From assembly GCA_964617695.1 (NCBI GenBank), contig CAZTYW010000004.1, forward strand, positions 1 to 58,676: a stretch of DNA of 58,676 bases, given 5' to 3'. Source of the stretch: CAZTYW01 sp964617695 (GTDB taxonomy: Bacteria; Chloroflexota; Dehalococcoidia; UBA2247; RBG-13-53-26). The notes beneath the pieces were generated by a model, which saw only the letters and a program-made list of their open reading frames with translations, searched no databases and was not told the origin of the DNA. The position numbers and the translations under genes are program-made. Each line of letters opens with the position of its first letter. Positions within the stretch are counted from its first letter, which is position 1. Below, piece by piece: positions 41,734 through 50,728 of the stretch.

Positions 41734-41760
41734 GGCCCGCCTCTGGCGGGCCTCATATTT
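41734..41760 (+). terminator. Terminator-like hairpin after metF
   Basis: GGCCCGCC (41734-41741) and GGCGGGCC (41745-41752) form a perfect stem with a TCT loop, lengthened by a G·T and a G-C pair, followed by ATATTT. It marks the probable end of the hydrogenase-MetVF transcript, 64 bases after metF. Confidence 0.7.
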
Positions 41761-41939
41761 CCAGCCTCCCCGGCACGTTTGGACAGATTGCTCGCCTATG
41801 GTATTATCCGCGGGTGAAGGGCTCCGCATTCCCACACCCCGCATCATAGCCTGGGCCGCGAGCCCAGACAATGTGAGACGATCAAAACGCAGCCGAACAG
41901 TCTGCCGGCAATAGCAGTCCGCGTCAGAGGAGCAATTGA

Positions 41940-42851
41940 ATGGCCACAGTCAGAGCATGGTTCCTGGAAACACGCCCGTCCTTCCTGCTGCTTGTCCCCG
42001 TTTGCGTTCTCGTAGGCATAGCCACCGCAGTCTATGACTCTCCTACCCATTCTCTCAACGGACTTCACTTTGGCCTGGCTCTGCTGGGTGCTTTGTTAGC
42101 CCACATAAGCGTCAATGTGCTCAACGAATATTCCGATTACAGGACGGGCATAGACTTCAAAACAAACAAGACTCCATTTAGCGGTGGGAGCGGCATCCTG
42201 CCTGCAGGTCTACTCGATCCCCGGAAAGTCTACATATTCGGTGTGACCTGTCTGCTTGCTGTGGCTGCGATCGGGGTATACTTCATCTACGAATACGGGT
42301 GGCCTATAGTGCCACTCGGCCTTCTCGGTATCCTGGTGGTGTACTTTTACACCACCCACCTGACCAGGAACCCCCTGGTGTGTGCCGTCGCTCCCGGACT
42401 CGGATTCGGTCCCCTCATTGTACTGGGCACCTACTTCACCCAGACAGGCGAATACGCCCTGTCGGCCGGGCTTGCATCCATGATACCGGGCTTTCTGGTC
42501 AGCAACTTGCTGCTGTTGAACCAGTTTCCCGACGTCGATGCCGACAGGGAGGGAGCCCGATACCATCTTCCCATAGCAGTAGGAAGGCGGCAGAGTGCCA
42601 GAATATATGCCCTGCTGATTGTGGCCACCTACGTGTGGTTGGTCTTCTCGGTGGCTTTCGAAGTGCTGCCGTGGACAGCCTTGCTTGGGCTCATCACTCT
42701 GCCATTGGGGCTCAAGACGGTGAGTGGAGTTCTGAAGAACTTCGATGATATTGACAACCTGCTGCCTTTCATGGCCCGCAACGTGATGATAGTGCTGTTG
42801 ACGCCCCTTTTGACCGGCATCGGCATACTGATCGGGCTGGCCTTGCCCTGA
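41940..42851 (+). CDS. menA: UbiA-family prenyltransferase, MenA-like
   Basis: This 303-residue membrane enzyme attaches a polyprenyl chain to an aromatic acceptor. About eight hydrophobic spans are visible. The first aspartate-rich motif is N62-EYS-D66 with D72 (NVLNEYSDYRTGID) and the second is NQFPDVDADREG. The sequence is closest in feel to MenA (1,4-dihydroxy-2-naphthoate prenyltransferase), so menaquinone is the likely product; another UbiA substrate cannot be excluded. A polyprenyl diphosphate synthase gene is encoded nearby at 45714. ATG 41940 follows GAGGAGC. Confidence 0.85.
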   Translation: MATVRAWFLETRPSFLLLVPVCVLVGIATAVYDSPTHSLNGLHFGLALLGALLAHISVNVLNEYSDYRTGIDFKTNKTPFSGGSGILPAGLLDPRKVYIFGVTCLLAVAAIGVYFIYEYGWPIVPLGLLGILVVYFYTTHLTRNPLVCAVAPGLGFGPLIVLGTYFTQTGEYALSAGLASMIPGFLVSNLLLLNQFPDVDADREGARYHLPIAVGRRQSARIYALLIVATYVWLVFSVAFEVLPWTALLGLITLPLGLKTVSGVLKNFDDIDNLLPFMARNVMIVLLTPLLTGIGILIGLALP

Positions 42852-42975
42852 GCCATTCACGTTGCCAGTGCTCACCGACCTCGACCGATGCAGTAAGAAC
42901 CTCGAACACACAGCTAGCCCCTCCGCCAGCCACACATCGAGGGAACAGCCCTGCAGCGAATGACAACGCGCCGCC

Positions 42976-43266
42976 TCAGTACCTTATGTCAAAGTCCAAG
43001 AAATCCCCGCTGTACTCGCGCCAGTCGACCTTCAGTTCATCAACCCTGGCACCTGCAGGACCACGCCGCAGGTGTCGAACCAGCTCCTCCAGTTGATCGC
43101 GCCCGCCCTCCGCTATCACCTCAACCGCCCTTGACCCCCTGAGGTTCCGGACATACCCCTTCAACCTGAGTGACGCAGCGTGCTGCTGCACAAAGGCCCT
43201 AAAATAGACGCCTTGAACGCGACCTGTGACTACCGCACGAAAAGACGCCAGACTACGACTTTCCAC
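42976..43266 (-). CDS. acyP: Acylphosphatase
   Basis: This enzyme hydrolyses acyl phosphates. It has about 96 residues. The catalytic Arg is in GRVQGVYFRAFV and the catalytic Asn in GYVRNLRG. GTG 43266, nine bases after GAGGAT, gives the normal family length; a TTG at 43296 overlapping the upstream stop would add ten residues. It follows the radical SAM gene with nearly no gap and is probably cotranscribed. Confidence 0.92.
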   Translation of the reverse strand: MESRSLASFRAVVTGRVQGVYFRAFVQQHAASLRLKGYVRNLRGSRAVEVIAEGGRDQLEELVRHLRRGPAGARVDELKVDWREYSGDFLDFDIRY

Positions 43267-43292
43267 AGGAAAACCATCCTCGCCCACGATGG

Positions 43293-44204
43293 TCAACCAA
43301 ACCTGTCCAGCCGCTTCAGACCGTGCCGTCGAGCCATCTCGACAGCTTCCAGAAACTCCTCGCCAGTGACAGAGCGGGAGAGCAAAGGGTAGTTGAAGGC
43401 CTTATGGCAAGGGTGGTACTGTGCCATGACGTTGAGGTAAGTACTCACTGATACCTGTTCGGCCAGGAAACGAGCCACCTCCTGCGTCCCCGCTCGGCCG
43501 TGGGGCAGCACCAGATGCCGCACCAGCAGGCCTCTCAGCGCAATCCCCTGGTCATCCAACTCAAGGTCACCTACCTGCCGATGCATCTCCTGTACTGCTG
43601 CCCTGTTGGCGGAGACATAGTCCCGAACGCCCGAATACTCCAGAGCTATGTCATCGCCAGAGTACTTCATATCCGGCATGTATATGTCGACAACGTTATC
43701 CAGCAGCTTCAGCGTTTCTACCGAGTCGTAACCGCCACTATTGTAGACCAGAGGCACTGAAAGCCCTCCAGAAATGGCAAGCTGCAATGCCTCAAGAATC
43801 TGCGGAACGACATGTGATGGGCTCACCAGATTAATGTTGTGGCACCCCCTCTTCTGAAGAGAAAGCATCATTCCGGCTAGCTCTTGGCTGGTTACCTCCT
43901 TGCCTTCCCCTAGCTGGCTTATGGAGTAGTTCTGGCAAAAGACGCATTTCAGATTGCAGTTGGTGAAGAAGATCGTGCCTGAGCCACGTGTGCCCACCAG
44001 CGGAGACTCTTCACCGAAGTGAGCACCGTAGCTGGACACGATCGCCTGAGCCCCGGTAGCGCATTCGCCCCGCTCCCCACCCAGGCGGTTCACGTGGCAT
44101 CGACGGGGACACACGTCACAGTCCTCCAGGAGTGCCCTGGATTGCGCCACCCTTGCAGCAAGCGGGTCGGTCTGCTCGGTGAGATAGGCTGCAACTCGAC
44201 CCAT
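43293..44204 (-). CDS. PflX/COG1313-type radical SAM protein
   Basis: This radical SAM protein of about 303 residues resembles pyruvate formate-lyase activating enzymes. An N-terminal CDVCPRRC...RGECATG cysteine region precedes the radical SAM motif CNLKCVFCQNY, then INLVSPSHVVPQI, LVYNSGGYDSVETLKLL, YMPDMKYSG and MAQYHPCHKA. The substrate of this family is unknown to me; some members sit beside glycyl radical or AMMECR1/MEMO genes, none of which is seen here. ATG 44204 is chosen; the open frame reaches TTG 44261. Confidence 0.88.
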   Translation of the reverse strand: MGRVAAYLTEQTDPLAARVAQSRALLEDCDVCPRRCHVNRLGGERGECATGAQAIVSSYGAHFGEESPLVGTRGSGTIFFTNCNLKCVFCQNYSISQLGEGKEVTSQELAGMMLSLQKRGCHNINLVSPSHVVPQILEALQLAISGGLSVPLVYNSGGYDSVETLKLLDNVVDIYMPDMKYSGDDIALEYSGVRDYVSANRAAVQEMHRQVGDLELDDQGIALRGLLVRHLVLPHGRAGTQEVARFLAEQVSVSTYLNVMAQYHPCHKAFNYPLLSRSVTGEEFLEAVEMARRHGLKRLDRFG

Positions 44205-44298
44205 TAGACTGCAGGTCCCTTTCGTCAGGCGCGGTGCAATCGCCTCGTCGGCCAGCAACAAGGCATTGACATGTACTGTTCAGCCCCCGTAGCTAGCC

Positions 44299-44317
44299 AG
44301 CGCGCGTGCAGCGCGCT
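44299..44317. repeat. GC-rich hairpin in the AAA ATPase/radical SAM gap
   Basis: AGCGCGC and GCGCGCT flank a 5-base loop, a perfect 7-bp stem, between the end of the AAA ATPase gene and the radical SAM gene (both minus). There is no T run, so rho-independent termination is doubtful. A similar GCGCGC stem lies right after livM at 49654-49674. Confidence 0.5.
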
Positions 44318-44509
44318 CCCATTGAAGTCTAGCAAAGGGCAAGAATCGGAGGCAAACCGCTATCCAGGGGTTCAATGCTGGCCGTTGCTAACCCGACGGC
44401 CGCTACCATCCGGCGATGGCTATCGTCACTCGTTAGTGTCTTGAGTCTTCCTGGACACGAGTCTCGGGGCACAGCAGTCCTGCCGAACGGTTGCGCCAGC
44501 CCCGATCAA

Positions 44510-45562
44510 CTATGACAGGATTACTCTCAGAGTATCCCTGAGCCGTCTCACTTCGTCTATGACACGGACGTGCGTCTCGCCCCGTCTCTTCTCTACCACC
44601 CTCACCTCACCTGGCTCTATGAAGTTTATAGCGTAGGGGGACTGCGTGGACAGGATGACTTGCTTGTCTGACTTCTTTAGTACCTGGACCAGCACTTTTA
44701 GCAGGCCAGGGTGTAGCGAATTCTCCAGCTCTTCAAAGCAGGCCAGACCCGAATGGGGCAGAACGGAGGCGGTGACGTAGGCCAGGAACTTCAGGGTGCC
44801 GTCGGAAAGATGACGGCTATCAAATCCTGGGTCAAACGCCCGTTCCCTCACGGCAAGATATGCCTCGCCATCCGGCGTAAGCGGGGTCAGAAGACTGTCA
44901 ATGTCAGGGATTCCCTGCCTCAGGGCCCCTTCCAACTCGCTGAACAAGTCTGGATGCCCATTCCGCAGCGAAACTAAAACGGGGACCAGATTCTCACAAT
45001 ACCTCCCCAGATCGAGAACCTCGCGCGCAGCAAACCTCCCTCGCAATTCATCGGTACTGGCGAACTGGTAGACTCGCCACAGGCCAAGACAGTCACAAAC
45101 CCGCCTGATGGCAGAGAAACCCTCCCTGTTGCCATAGGCTCCGACAAGAGTTGACTGGTAGCCGCTCACACTTACCTCGTGTTGCAAACCATCATCATCG
45201 ACAACCACTGCTCGACCTGAGTCGCGCTCCAACGTGGCCTCCGCTCCCAGTACCAGTCTCTCTTCCCTGATCTCGCCTCTCTCGCAAGACAGAACGTACT
45301 GGCACGTTTCCCCGTCAAGGATCAGGTCGACGGCAAACTCAATGCCGTTCTCCCGGCCACCAAACACGACTTTCTCGAACCCTCCGCGTGAACCGAAAGC
45401 ATCCATGACCGGCTTGCGGCAAGTCTCGGAGAGAAAGGCCAAACAGTCAAGAATGTTGCTTTTGCCACTGTTGTTCGGCCCCATCAAGACGTTGAACTTG
45501 CCCCACATGACTTCCAGGTCTTTCAAGCTCCTGAAGTTCCGAACTCTCAACTTCTCGATCAT
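44510..45562 (-). CDS. AAA/RecF-like ATPase (COG4637 type)
   Basis: This 350-residue SMC/RecF-like ATPase starts with IEKLRVRNFRSLKDLEV, Walker A GPNNSGKSN (residues 28-36), the signature HLSDGTLKFL and Walker B ACFEELENSLHP, then a switch STQSPYAINF. Such proteins often pair with a small partner in OLD-type or TOPRIM defence systems, but no partner is next to it, so a stand-alone repair or signalling role is as likely. It stops soon after the switch region (RDTLRVILS), shorter than several relatives I know, so a trimmed C-terminus is possible. Confidence 0.85.
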   Translation of the reverse strand: MIEKLRVRNFRSLKDLEVMWGKFNVLMGPNNSGKSNILDCLAFLSETCRKPVMDAFGSRGGFEKVVFGGRENGIEFAVDLILDGETCQYVLSCERGEIREERLVLGAEATLERDSGRAVVVDDDGLQHEVSVSGYQSTLVGAYGNREGFSAIRRVCDCLGLWRVYQFASTDELRGRFAAREVLDLGRYCENLVPVLVSLRNGHPDLFSELEGALRQGIPDIDSLLTPLTPDGEAYLAVRERAFDPGFDSRHLSDGTLKFLAYVTASVLPHSGLACFEELENSLHPGLLKVLVQVLKKSDKQVILSTQSPYAINFIEPGEVRVVEKRRGETHVRVIDEVRRLRDTLRVILS

Positions 45563-45713
45563 CTTACTAGTCCCTCACCCGCAGAATTCCCCTTCTCACG
45601 GGGTCCAGACTGTGCGACCACCCAAGACTCAGATGCTCGCCTCAGCCACCCCTATGTGCCCTTCCTGGCAGCGCCAGGGCGCCTATGGGTCTACCTGACT
45701 CGCTTTTGCCCGT

Positions 45714-46853
45714 CTACTCGTTACGTTCAGCTATGTAGGTGCTCAGCTCGATCAGCGATTCGTGAGCAGGACCGTGCGGCAGCTTCTCCAGGGCTAAGCA
45801 AGCCCGAGAACAGAAGTCTCGTGCAGTCCGGCGACACTCGTCATAAGCAGAAGATGCGCGGACCATGTCCGCAAGCTGTTTCCTGTCGCCGTTCTCCGCG
45901 TCGAGAAGCCTCATCGCCCGAGCGTTCTCGGGACGCTCGAAAAAGGATATGACCGGCAGACTGAACTTCCCCCGGCCGAGATCATCCGCAAGGTCAAGGA
46001 GGTCATCCACAATCTGGAATCCCATGCCCAGGTTGTAGCCGTAGTCCCTGAGGGACCGCACCGCCATCTCCGGTGCCTCGCTCAGCACAGCGCCCGATTC
46101 GGCGGCAGCAGTAAACAGGGAAGCCGTCTTGTTCCCAATCCTCCGCAGATAACTATCCATGTTAAGATTGGAAGGGTCCAGAGATTCTTCAATGGCCCCG
46201 CTGCAAATATCCATTATGGTCTGAGCAAGCATCTCCATCGTTCGCACGCTCCTGGGCTGCCGGGCCCTGCGCGCGGACGCAAACCAGAGTCTCCCTGTCT
46301 CTGCGACCATCCGCGATGCGGCAGCGCAAAGGTAGTCTCCCAGAAGCACCGCACTGGTATCACCCCAAAGTCGATGAGCAGTTGCTCTGCCGCGGCGAAC
46401 GTCAGAATCGTCGATGGTATCATCGTGGATAAGGGTAGCGGTATGCAGCAACTCAACGGCAGCAGCCACTGGAACCAGCAACTCTGCATTGCTGCGATGC
46501 AATTTACCCGCCAGCAGGGTAAGCGCAGGACGAATCCGCTTGCCACCCGCTTTCAGAGCGTGCTTCAACATCTCCTCCATCTGGGGAGGAGCCGCGGCGA
46601 TTACCTGGCCAAGTCTGTATTCGACCTCTTCCAGTTGTTCACTGATGGGTCGATAGATCGCACTGAGATTCGAAGCGGCGGATGTCGTCGCTTCCGTCCG
46701 TCCTTCGGCATGCGAGTAGCTGGGACTACGCGCCCCCGTCTTCACCGGCAGCCTCCTCGCATCGGCCGCAAAGGCCGGGCGCGAGGCAGCAATGCCGGAC
46801 ACCGCGCGTCCCGAACCAGAGCCCTTCCTGTGTTCCTTCGCATCACGTCTCAT
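45714..46853 (-). CDS. Polyprenyl diphosphate synthase
   Basis: This trans-prenyltransferase builds the isoprenoid chain for quinones. The first aspartate-rich motif is LIHDDTIDDSDVRRG and the second GFQIVDDLLDLADDLG; GGKRIRPAL near the N-terminus binds diphosphate. The protein has about 379 residues; the first 60 or so are basic and low-complexity and do not belong to the family, so the true start may lie further in or the extension may be lineage-specific. With menA four genes away it likely serves menaquinone. Confidence 0.9.
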   Translation of the reverse strand: MRRDAKEHRKGSGSGRAVSGIAASRPAFAADARRLPVKTGARSPSYSHAEGRTEATTSAASNLSAIYRPISEQLEEVEYRLGQVIAAAPPQMEEMLKHALKAGGKRIRPALTLLAGKLHRSNAELLVPVAAAVELLHTATLIHDDTIDDSDVRRGRATAHRLWGDTSAVLLGDYLCAAASRMVAETGRLWFASARRARQPRSVRTMEMLAQTIMDICSGAIEESLDPSNLNMDSYLRRIGNKTASLFTAAAESGAVLSEAPEMAVRSLRDYGYNLGMGFQIVDDLLDLADDLGRGKFSLPVISFFERPENARAMRLLDAENGDRKQLADMVRASSAYDECRRTARDFCSRACLALEKLPHGPAHESLIELSTYIAERNE

Positions 46854-46905
46854 ATTAACCACCCATCCGCATCAACCCAGCCAAAGCGGCCACTTCCCAG
46901 CACCG

Positions 46906-47844
46906 TTATCTCAGGCGCAACAGGCGCAGTATGAAATCGACAACGGCTTCCAGGGCCGCCTCTACGCGGGCAACCCCCGACAACGGCAAGCGAGTAACTG
47001 TTCCGACGCCCGGCGGTCGCCTGCCTCGAAGCGCCTTTGCCCGCTTTAATAACCATGCAGTGGCAGCCGTCGGTCCCACCACAAGCGGCACGAGCTGCAA
47101 CAATGGCAGCGCCAATACCATCAATGCGACCCCCATCAGCAACAGAATCGGGAGCACCATCAGTAGCGCATTCCTCTTGAAGAAACGGACGACTGCCAAC
47201 AGACCATGCTTGGCGCCCGCTGCACCCCTCCCCAGCAGCCCCGTCAGGTGAGCAGATAGTGGGCCATACAGTTGGCCACACCTGTGGCCGTACCTGGCAA
47301 CGCCCCTCCATATGTTGCCTACAGTCTTCCAGCTTTCTCTCAGCCAGGAATCCGTTTTCTTGCCTAGCCTCGAAACAGGTGGTATGACGCGTTCGGCAGG
47401 TTTAGCCCTGGTATCAGGTATTCTTGCTTGCGTCTGCTCAGCACCCCTTCCTACCCAGGCTAGAGATGTCCAGAAGCCCCTTTTGTAGCTAGGCCAGAGC
47501 CAACCGATCGCCTTCATAACCCATACAAAGAAGGCCAGGAACAAGAAGAAAAGCGATAGCGGGACAACAATTATGAGCAAGACATTGACTATTGTCCCGG
47601 GAATGCTGCCCTGATTCACCAGCACTCGCGCCAATACTAAAGCGAACAGGACCACCAGCACCAGTGCTACAGCAGGTATTACTTCCCGCCAGCTCGCAAA
47701 CCACTTTCCTATGATTTTGAGATAGGGCCAGATCCGCCGCCAGATCCAGATGAAGAGGGCCAGTGCAACCAAGCCGAGGAACAGAAGGAGGGGAAGAAAT
47801 ATCAACCCTGCTACAATCAAGATCGGCATCATTAAGTCTGTCAC
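46906..47844 (-). CDS. Hypothetical multi-span membrane protein
   Basis: 312 residues with about four hydrophobic blocks (ILIVAGLIFLPLLLFLGLVALALFIWIW, AVALVLVVLFALVLARVL, VLLIIVVPLSLFFLFLAFFVWVM, LPILLLMGVALMVLALPLL) and a basic soluble part of about 100 residues between blocks three and four. No family is recognised. It ends just before the polyprenyl synthase gene and begins 29 bases after the next gene's stop, so it may belong to an envelope-related operon. Confidence 0.7.
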   Translation of the reverse strand: MTDLMMPILIVAGLIFLPLLLFLGLVALALFIWIWRRIWPYLKIIGKWFASWREVIPAVALVLVVLFALVLARVLVNQGSIPGTIVNVLLIIVVPLSLFFLFLAFFVWVMKAIGWLWPSYKRGFWTSLAWVGRGAEQTQARIPDTRAKPAERVIPPVSRLGKKTDSWLRESWKTVGNIWRGVARYGHRCGQLYGPLSAHLTGLLGRGAAGAKHGLLAVVRFFKRNALLMVLPILLLMGVALMVLALPLLQLVPLVVGPTAATAWLLKRAKALRGRRPPGVGTVTRLPLSGVARVEAALEAVVDFILRLLRLR

Positions 47845-47873
47845 GTGTCTAGCCCCCGACTGATCGCATTCAA

Positions 47874-48641
47874 CTACTGAATGTAAGGGATCCCAAGTTT
47901 CCTGACTTCCCTCGCCAGCACCTCTAACTGCGTTAGCACTGAGGCAATCAGATCTTTTATGCTGTCACCCGCCTCAGCCAGTTTGTCACCCACCACATCA
48001 AGACAGAGCGCACACTTCTGTATGATGAAGTCAATATTCCCCACCCACCCTCCAGGAACCCGCGAGGGAACATCCGTACTGCCCGTTCTCAATACCAGCA
48101 GGAAAGGTTTCGCAGCATGGTTAGGGACGGTAACTGCAACACGCCCCTCACAGGCAACGTAGTCATTCTCCGCCAGCCAGAAACCCTCGAATTCGGCCAC
48201 GATTGGGCTGTCACCCCCGCTGACCTCCTTTAGGAAGAAAAGCGACCTGATCCTTGTCCCACGCAGGTCGAGATCGAAGGTCTCAGAAGCACCAGATACA
48301 GCGAACTCCAATGTGCCCGTCAGATGGAGGTCCGTGACCTTGTCTGCATCAGGCCTGACCACTGTGTCGCCACCAAGGCGCAACGTGACATCGGCGATCT
48401 CCCCATATTTCGGGCACCACCCCCAACCCGAAAGAAGCAGGGTAACCGGCCCGTCGGCCTGTACCCGGATCGGAAAGGCGGCGGAGAACAGCACCAGGAG
48501 CAGTAAGGCAATGGAGATTGCCACAGCAGGTCTGCCGAGCCTGCTGTGCCCGTTTGCCACAGGCCAGGACAGAATTCGGCCTGCTACTTTCACCAGGGCC
48601 CAGTTGCATCTGGCCAACACATTATCGGCTGCGCTTCTCAT
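47874..48641 (-). CDS. Hypothetical exported protein
   Basis: About 255 residues from ATG 48641. A signal peptide or anchor (AVAISIALLLLVLFSAAFPIRVQADG) lies about 40 residues in, then a beta-rich domain (VTLLLSGWGWCPKYGEIADVTLRLGG, GTLEFAVSGASETFDLDLRGTRIRSLFF) and a C-terminal amphipathic helix. It is unlike any family I know. The start is uncertain; the open frame reaches 48737 and the long N-region before the signal is odd. It may be cotranscribed with the membrane protein that follows. Confidence 0.6.
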   Translation of the reverse strand: MRSAADNVLARCNWALVKVAGRILSWPVANGHSRLGRPAVAISIALLLLVLFSAAFPIRVQADGPVTLLLSGWGWCPKYGEIADVTLRLGGDTVVRPDADKVTDLHLTGTLEFAVSGASETFDLDLRGTRIRSLFFLKEVSGGDSPIVAEFEGFWLAENDYVACEGRVAVTVPNHAAKPFLLVLRTGSTDVPSRVPGGWVGNIDFIIQKCALCLDVVGDKLAEAGDSIKDLIASVLTQLEVLAREVRKLGIPYIQ

Positions 48642-48822
48642 TCTTCCACATCCAATTCCACCCTTCGACACAAGGCCGCACAAGGGATGGAGACCGCAGC
48701 TCATGACAACACAGATCTTTTGCTTCTCCGAAGTCACCGCTATTCCGTGGCCTTCGAGAAGACTTTTTCAACTCCAGTCGGGAGGCGAAGCCGACTTCAC
48801 GCCTTCACCTCTCTCAGCACGC

Positions 48823-48882
48823 TTACAGGCCAAACAACACCGCGTAACAAAAACAAGTGAAATCCATCAGATTTCACCTCCT
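48823..48882 (-). promoter_or_regulatory. Possible leader peptide with ribosome site inside a hairpin
   Basis: On the minus strand AGGAGGTGA (48874-48882) precedes ATG 48867 by six bases, an ideal start. The frame codes for only 14 residues (MDFTCFCYAVLFGL) and stops at 48823. The start codon is in the loop of a perfect 8-bp hairpin (48857-48877) that covers part of the ribosome site, and another hairpin (48891-48907) precedes it. It could be a leader peptide or attenuator for the genes at 48641 and on. Confidence 0.35.
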
Positions 48883-49678
48883 GAACGCAGACCCGCTAGG
48901 GGCGGGTGACACGAACTCAAAGATCAACAGAGTACAGGGCTACCAGGAGCAACTAGAACGCAAAGGCAGACGGATTGCATACCAGTAGAGTCGAGAGGCA
49001 AAGGCGGGTACAAACCGCAGGCAAGCATAGAAACAAACGCCCAGCTTCTCGCGATAGCCTCAACCTGGGATGGATGCCAGCCCCAGAGTACAAGGCTTGC
49101 GCAGACCTCAAGCTCGGACACGATCGGCAATCATCAGCCTACGAGATATTCATCACCACGCAACGGCATCCAAGTACAGCATCACTCTGGATGGAAACCG
49201 CTGCTCGGGCCGGACAGGTCAACAACCAAACGCCGTTGACCGACAGCGTCAGAACCGCGTTGTCCGCCCAGCGCGAACGTCAGTGTTCAGGCACAGCACT
49301 GATCGCAACATGGATTGGGGCTGGCGAACAAATGGAACCATTTGCAGCTCGGGAAGCGGTGTAAACCTGATAGGTTTCACTTAGTTGTCGAAGAGACTGG
49401 ACTATCTCATTGGCAGTCCAGGGGGATGATCGCATGCCATCGCTGGCGTGCGTCAAACTTGCCAGCAAGGCTGAACGCAGGTTACAAAGAAGTCCTCTCA
49501 GTACGTCCCCTTCTGTTATGGTGTTGTTAAGGTGCCCTTTTGAATCTGAAATACCACAAACCCGCTAACTTTGTCAAGGAGCAGGCTGGCTGTTGGGCAC
49601 CAGACCACCCTACCCCAAAATGAGCGGGACACGTAGCAAGAGGAATCCACGGAGCGCGCGGGGCTGCTGCGCGCCATC
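48883..49678. other. Long non-coding region rich in inverted repeats
   Basis: No open frame here is convincing. Structure is plentiful: a GTGAAA-type hairpin at 49361-49380 that mirrors the one at 48857-48877 in inverted orientation; a 7-bp inverted repeat CTGGACT/AGTCCAG (49397-49421); a 9-bp stem with tetraloop TCGC (49431-49452); GGTGCCC/GGGCACC (49531-49601); and a GCGCGC stem (49654-49674) next to the livM stop. It may hold a structured RNA, a decayed mobile element or simply a terminator region. Confidence 0.5.
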
Positions 49679-50725
49679 TCAGAAGGAGAATGGATGCAAT
49701 CGGTAGTAAGTCTTGAACCTCTGGAACCTGTGGAAAGCCCCCCTTGGCTCGACCAGTATGAAGAACATAACCACTGCAGCAAACAAGATAAGAGACATGG
49801 CAGGGAAGATCTGTGCACTGATCTCTGGGAAAGCACTGCCGAGCCCACTCGACACATAGTCAACCACCTTCTCCGTCAACCTGATTATTGTTGCACCGAG
49901 AACGGCTCCGGCGGTGCTGCCCATCCCACCCACGATCACCATACCCAGGAACATGAGGGAGAGCTGGAAATTGAACTGGTCCGGCGTGATCCACCCCATG
50001 AAGTGAGCCCACAACCAGCCAGCTACCCCGGCAAAGGCACAGCCTACGAAGAACGCCAGCAGCTTGGTGCGGAAAAGGTTGATGCCCATGACCTCAGCGG
50101 CCAGGTCGTTGTCCCTGACAGCGATGAACTTCCTCCCTGCCGCGGTCCTCTGCAGGTTCTTGGCCAGAAACAACATGACCACCACTATGCCCAGGGTTAG
50201 CCACCAGAAGCCAACATAACCTACTTTCGCACCACCCAACACAATGTCGGGCACCGGTGTCCCGAATACCCTCCCTGCCCAGTCACTTTCGCGGACTATC
50301 CATTGAATGACGAACTGAGCTGCGATAGTGGACATCACCAAATAGAACCCCTTTATCCGCAGGGCTGGAATACCGAAGACAAGACCGGCCGCACCGGCGA
50401 AAATCCCGGCGAGAGGCAAAGTGGCCCAGGCCGGAAAACCATGCCTGTCACCAAGCAGAGCGGCCGTATAGGCGCCCACCAACATGAATGCTGCGTGCCC
50501 CATAGAGAACTGACCACACAAGCCAGTGAGAACATGAAGGCCCAGCACCCCTACGACGTAGATGCCGAGCATTATCAGCCACACCAGCCAATCCATAGGC
50601 AGATACAGCGCAAGAGTAGCGAAGAAGACCAAACCCAGCACCACAAGCGACCACTGCGACCTGGTTCTGACAACCGCCATGTCTTCCTCAGGCCGCGTGC
50701 TGAATGTACCGCAGGGCAACCCCAT
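49679..50725 (-). CDS. livM: Branched-chain amino acid-type ABC permease LivM
   Basis: One of two permeases of a Liv-type importer. 348 residues with about nine hydrophobic spans and the family loop LALTYAG-like region written here as GQFSMGHAAFMLVGAYTAALL; the coupling EAA-type loop is AVRDNDLAAEVMGINLFRTKLLAFFVG. ATG 50725, behind GAGAGGATC, lies four bases after the livH stop. Liv transporters move branched-chain amino acids, but members beside acyl-CoA ligases often serve aromatic or fatty acids. No LivG, LivF or LivK is in the window; the end of this transcript is here, so these must be elsewhere. Confidence 0.93.
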   Translation of the reverse strand: MGLPCGTFSTRPEEDMAVVRTRSQWSLVVLGLVFFATLALYLPMDWLVWLIMLGIYVVGVLGLHVLTGLCGQFSMGHAAFMLVGAYTAALLGDRHGFPAWATLPLAGIFAGAAGLVFGIPALRIKGFYLVMSTIAAQFVIQWIVRESDWAGRVFGTPVPDIVLGGAKVGYVGFWWLTLGIVVVMLFLAKNLQRTAAGRKFIAVRDNDLAAEVMGINLFRTKLLAFFVGCAFAGVAGWLWAHFMGWITPDQFNFQLSLMFLGMVIVGGMGSTAGAVLGATIIRLTEKVVDYVSSGLGSAFPEISAQIFPAMSLILFAAVVMFFILVEPRGAFHRFQRFKTYYRLHPFSF

Positions 50726-50728
50726 GTG

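Noticed and set aside
44510..45562. AAA ATPase as part of an anti-phage (OLD/Gabija-type) system
   Set aside because: No nuclease or helicase partner is adjacent; the ATPase alone is common in housekeeping contexts.
48975..49364. 129-codon plus-strand frame in the non-coding block
   Set aside because: No ribosome site, no domain, polar and low-quality composition; another frame of similar length exists on the other strand.
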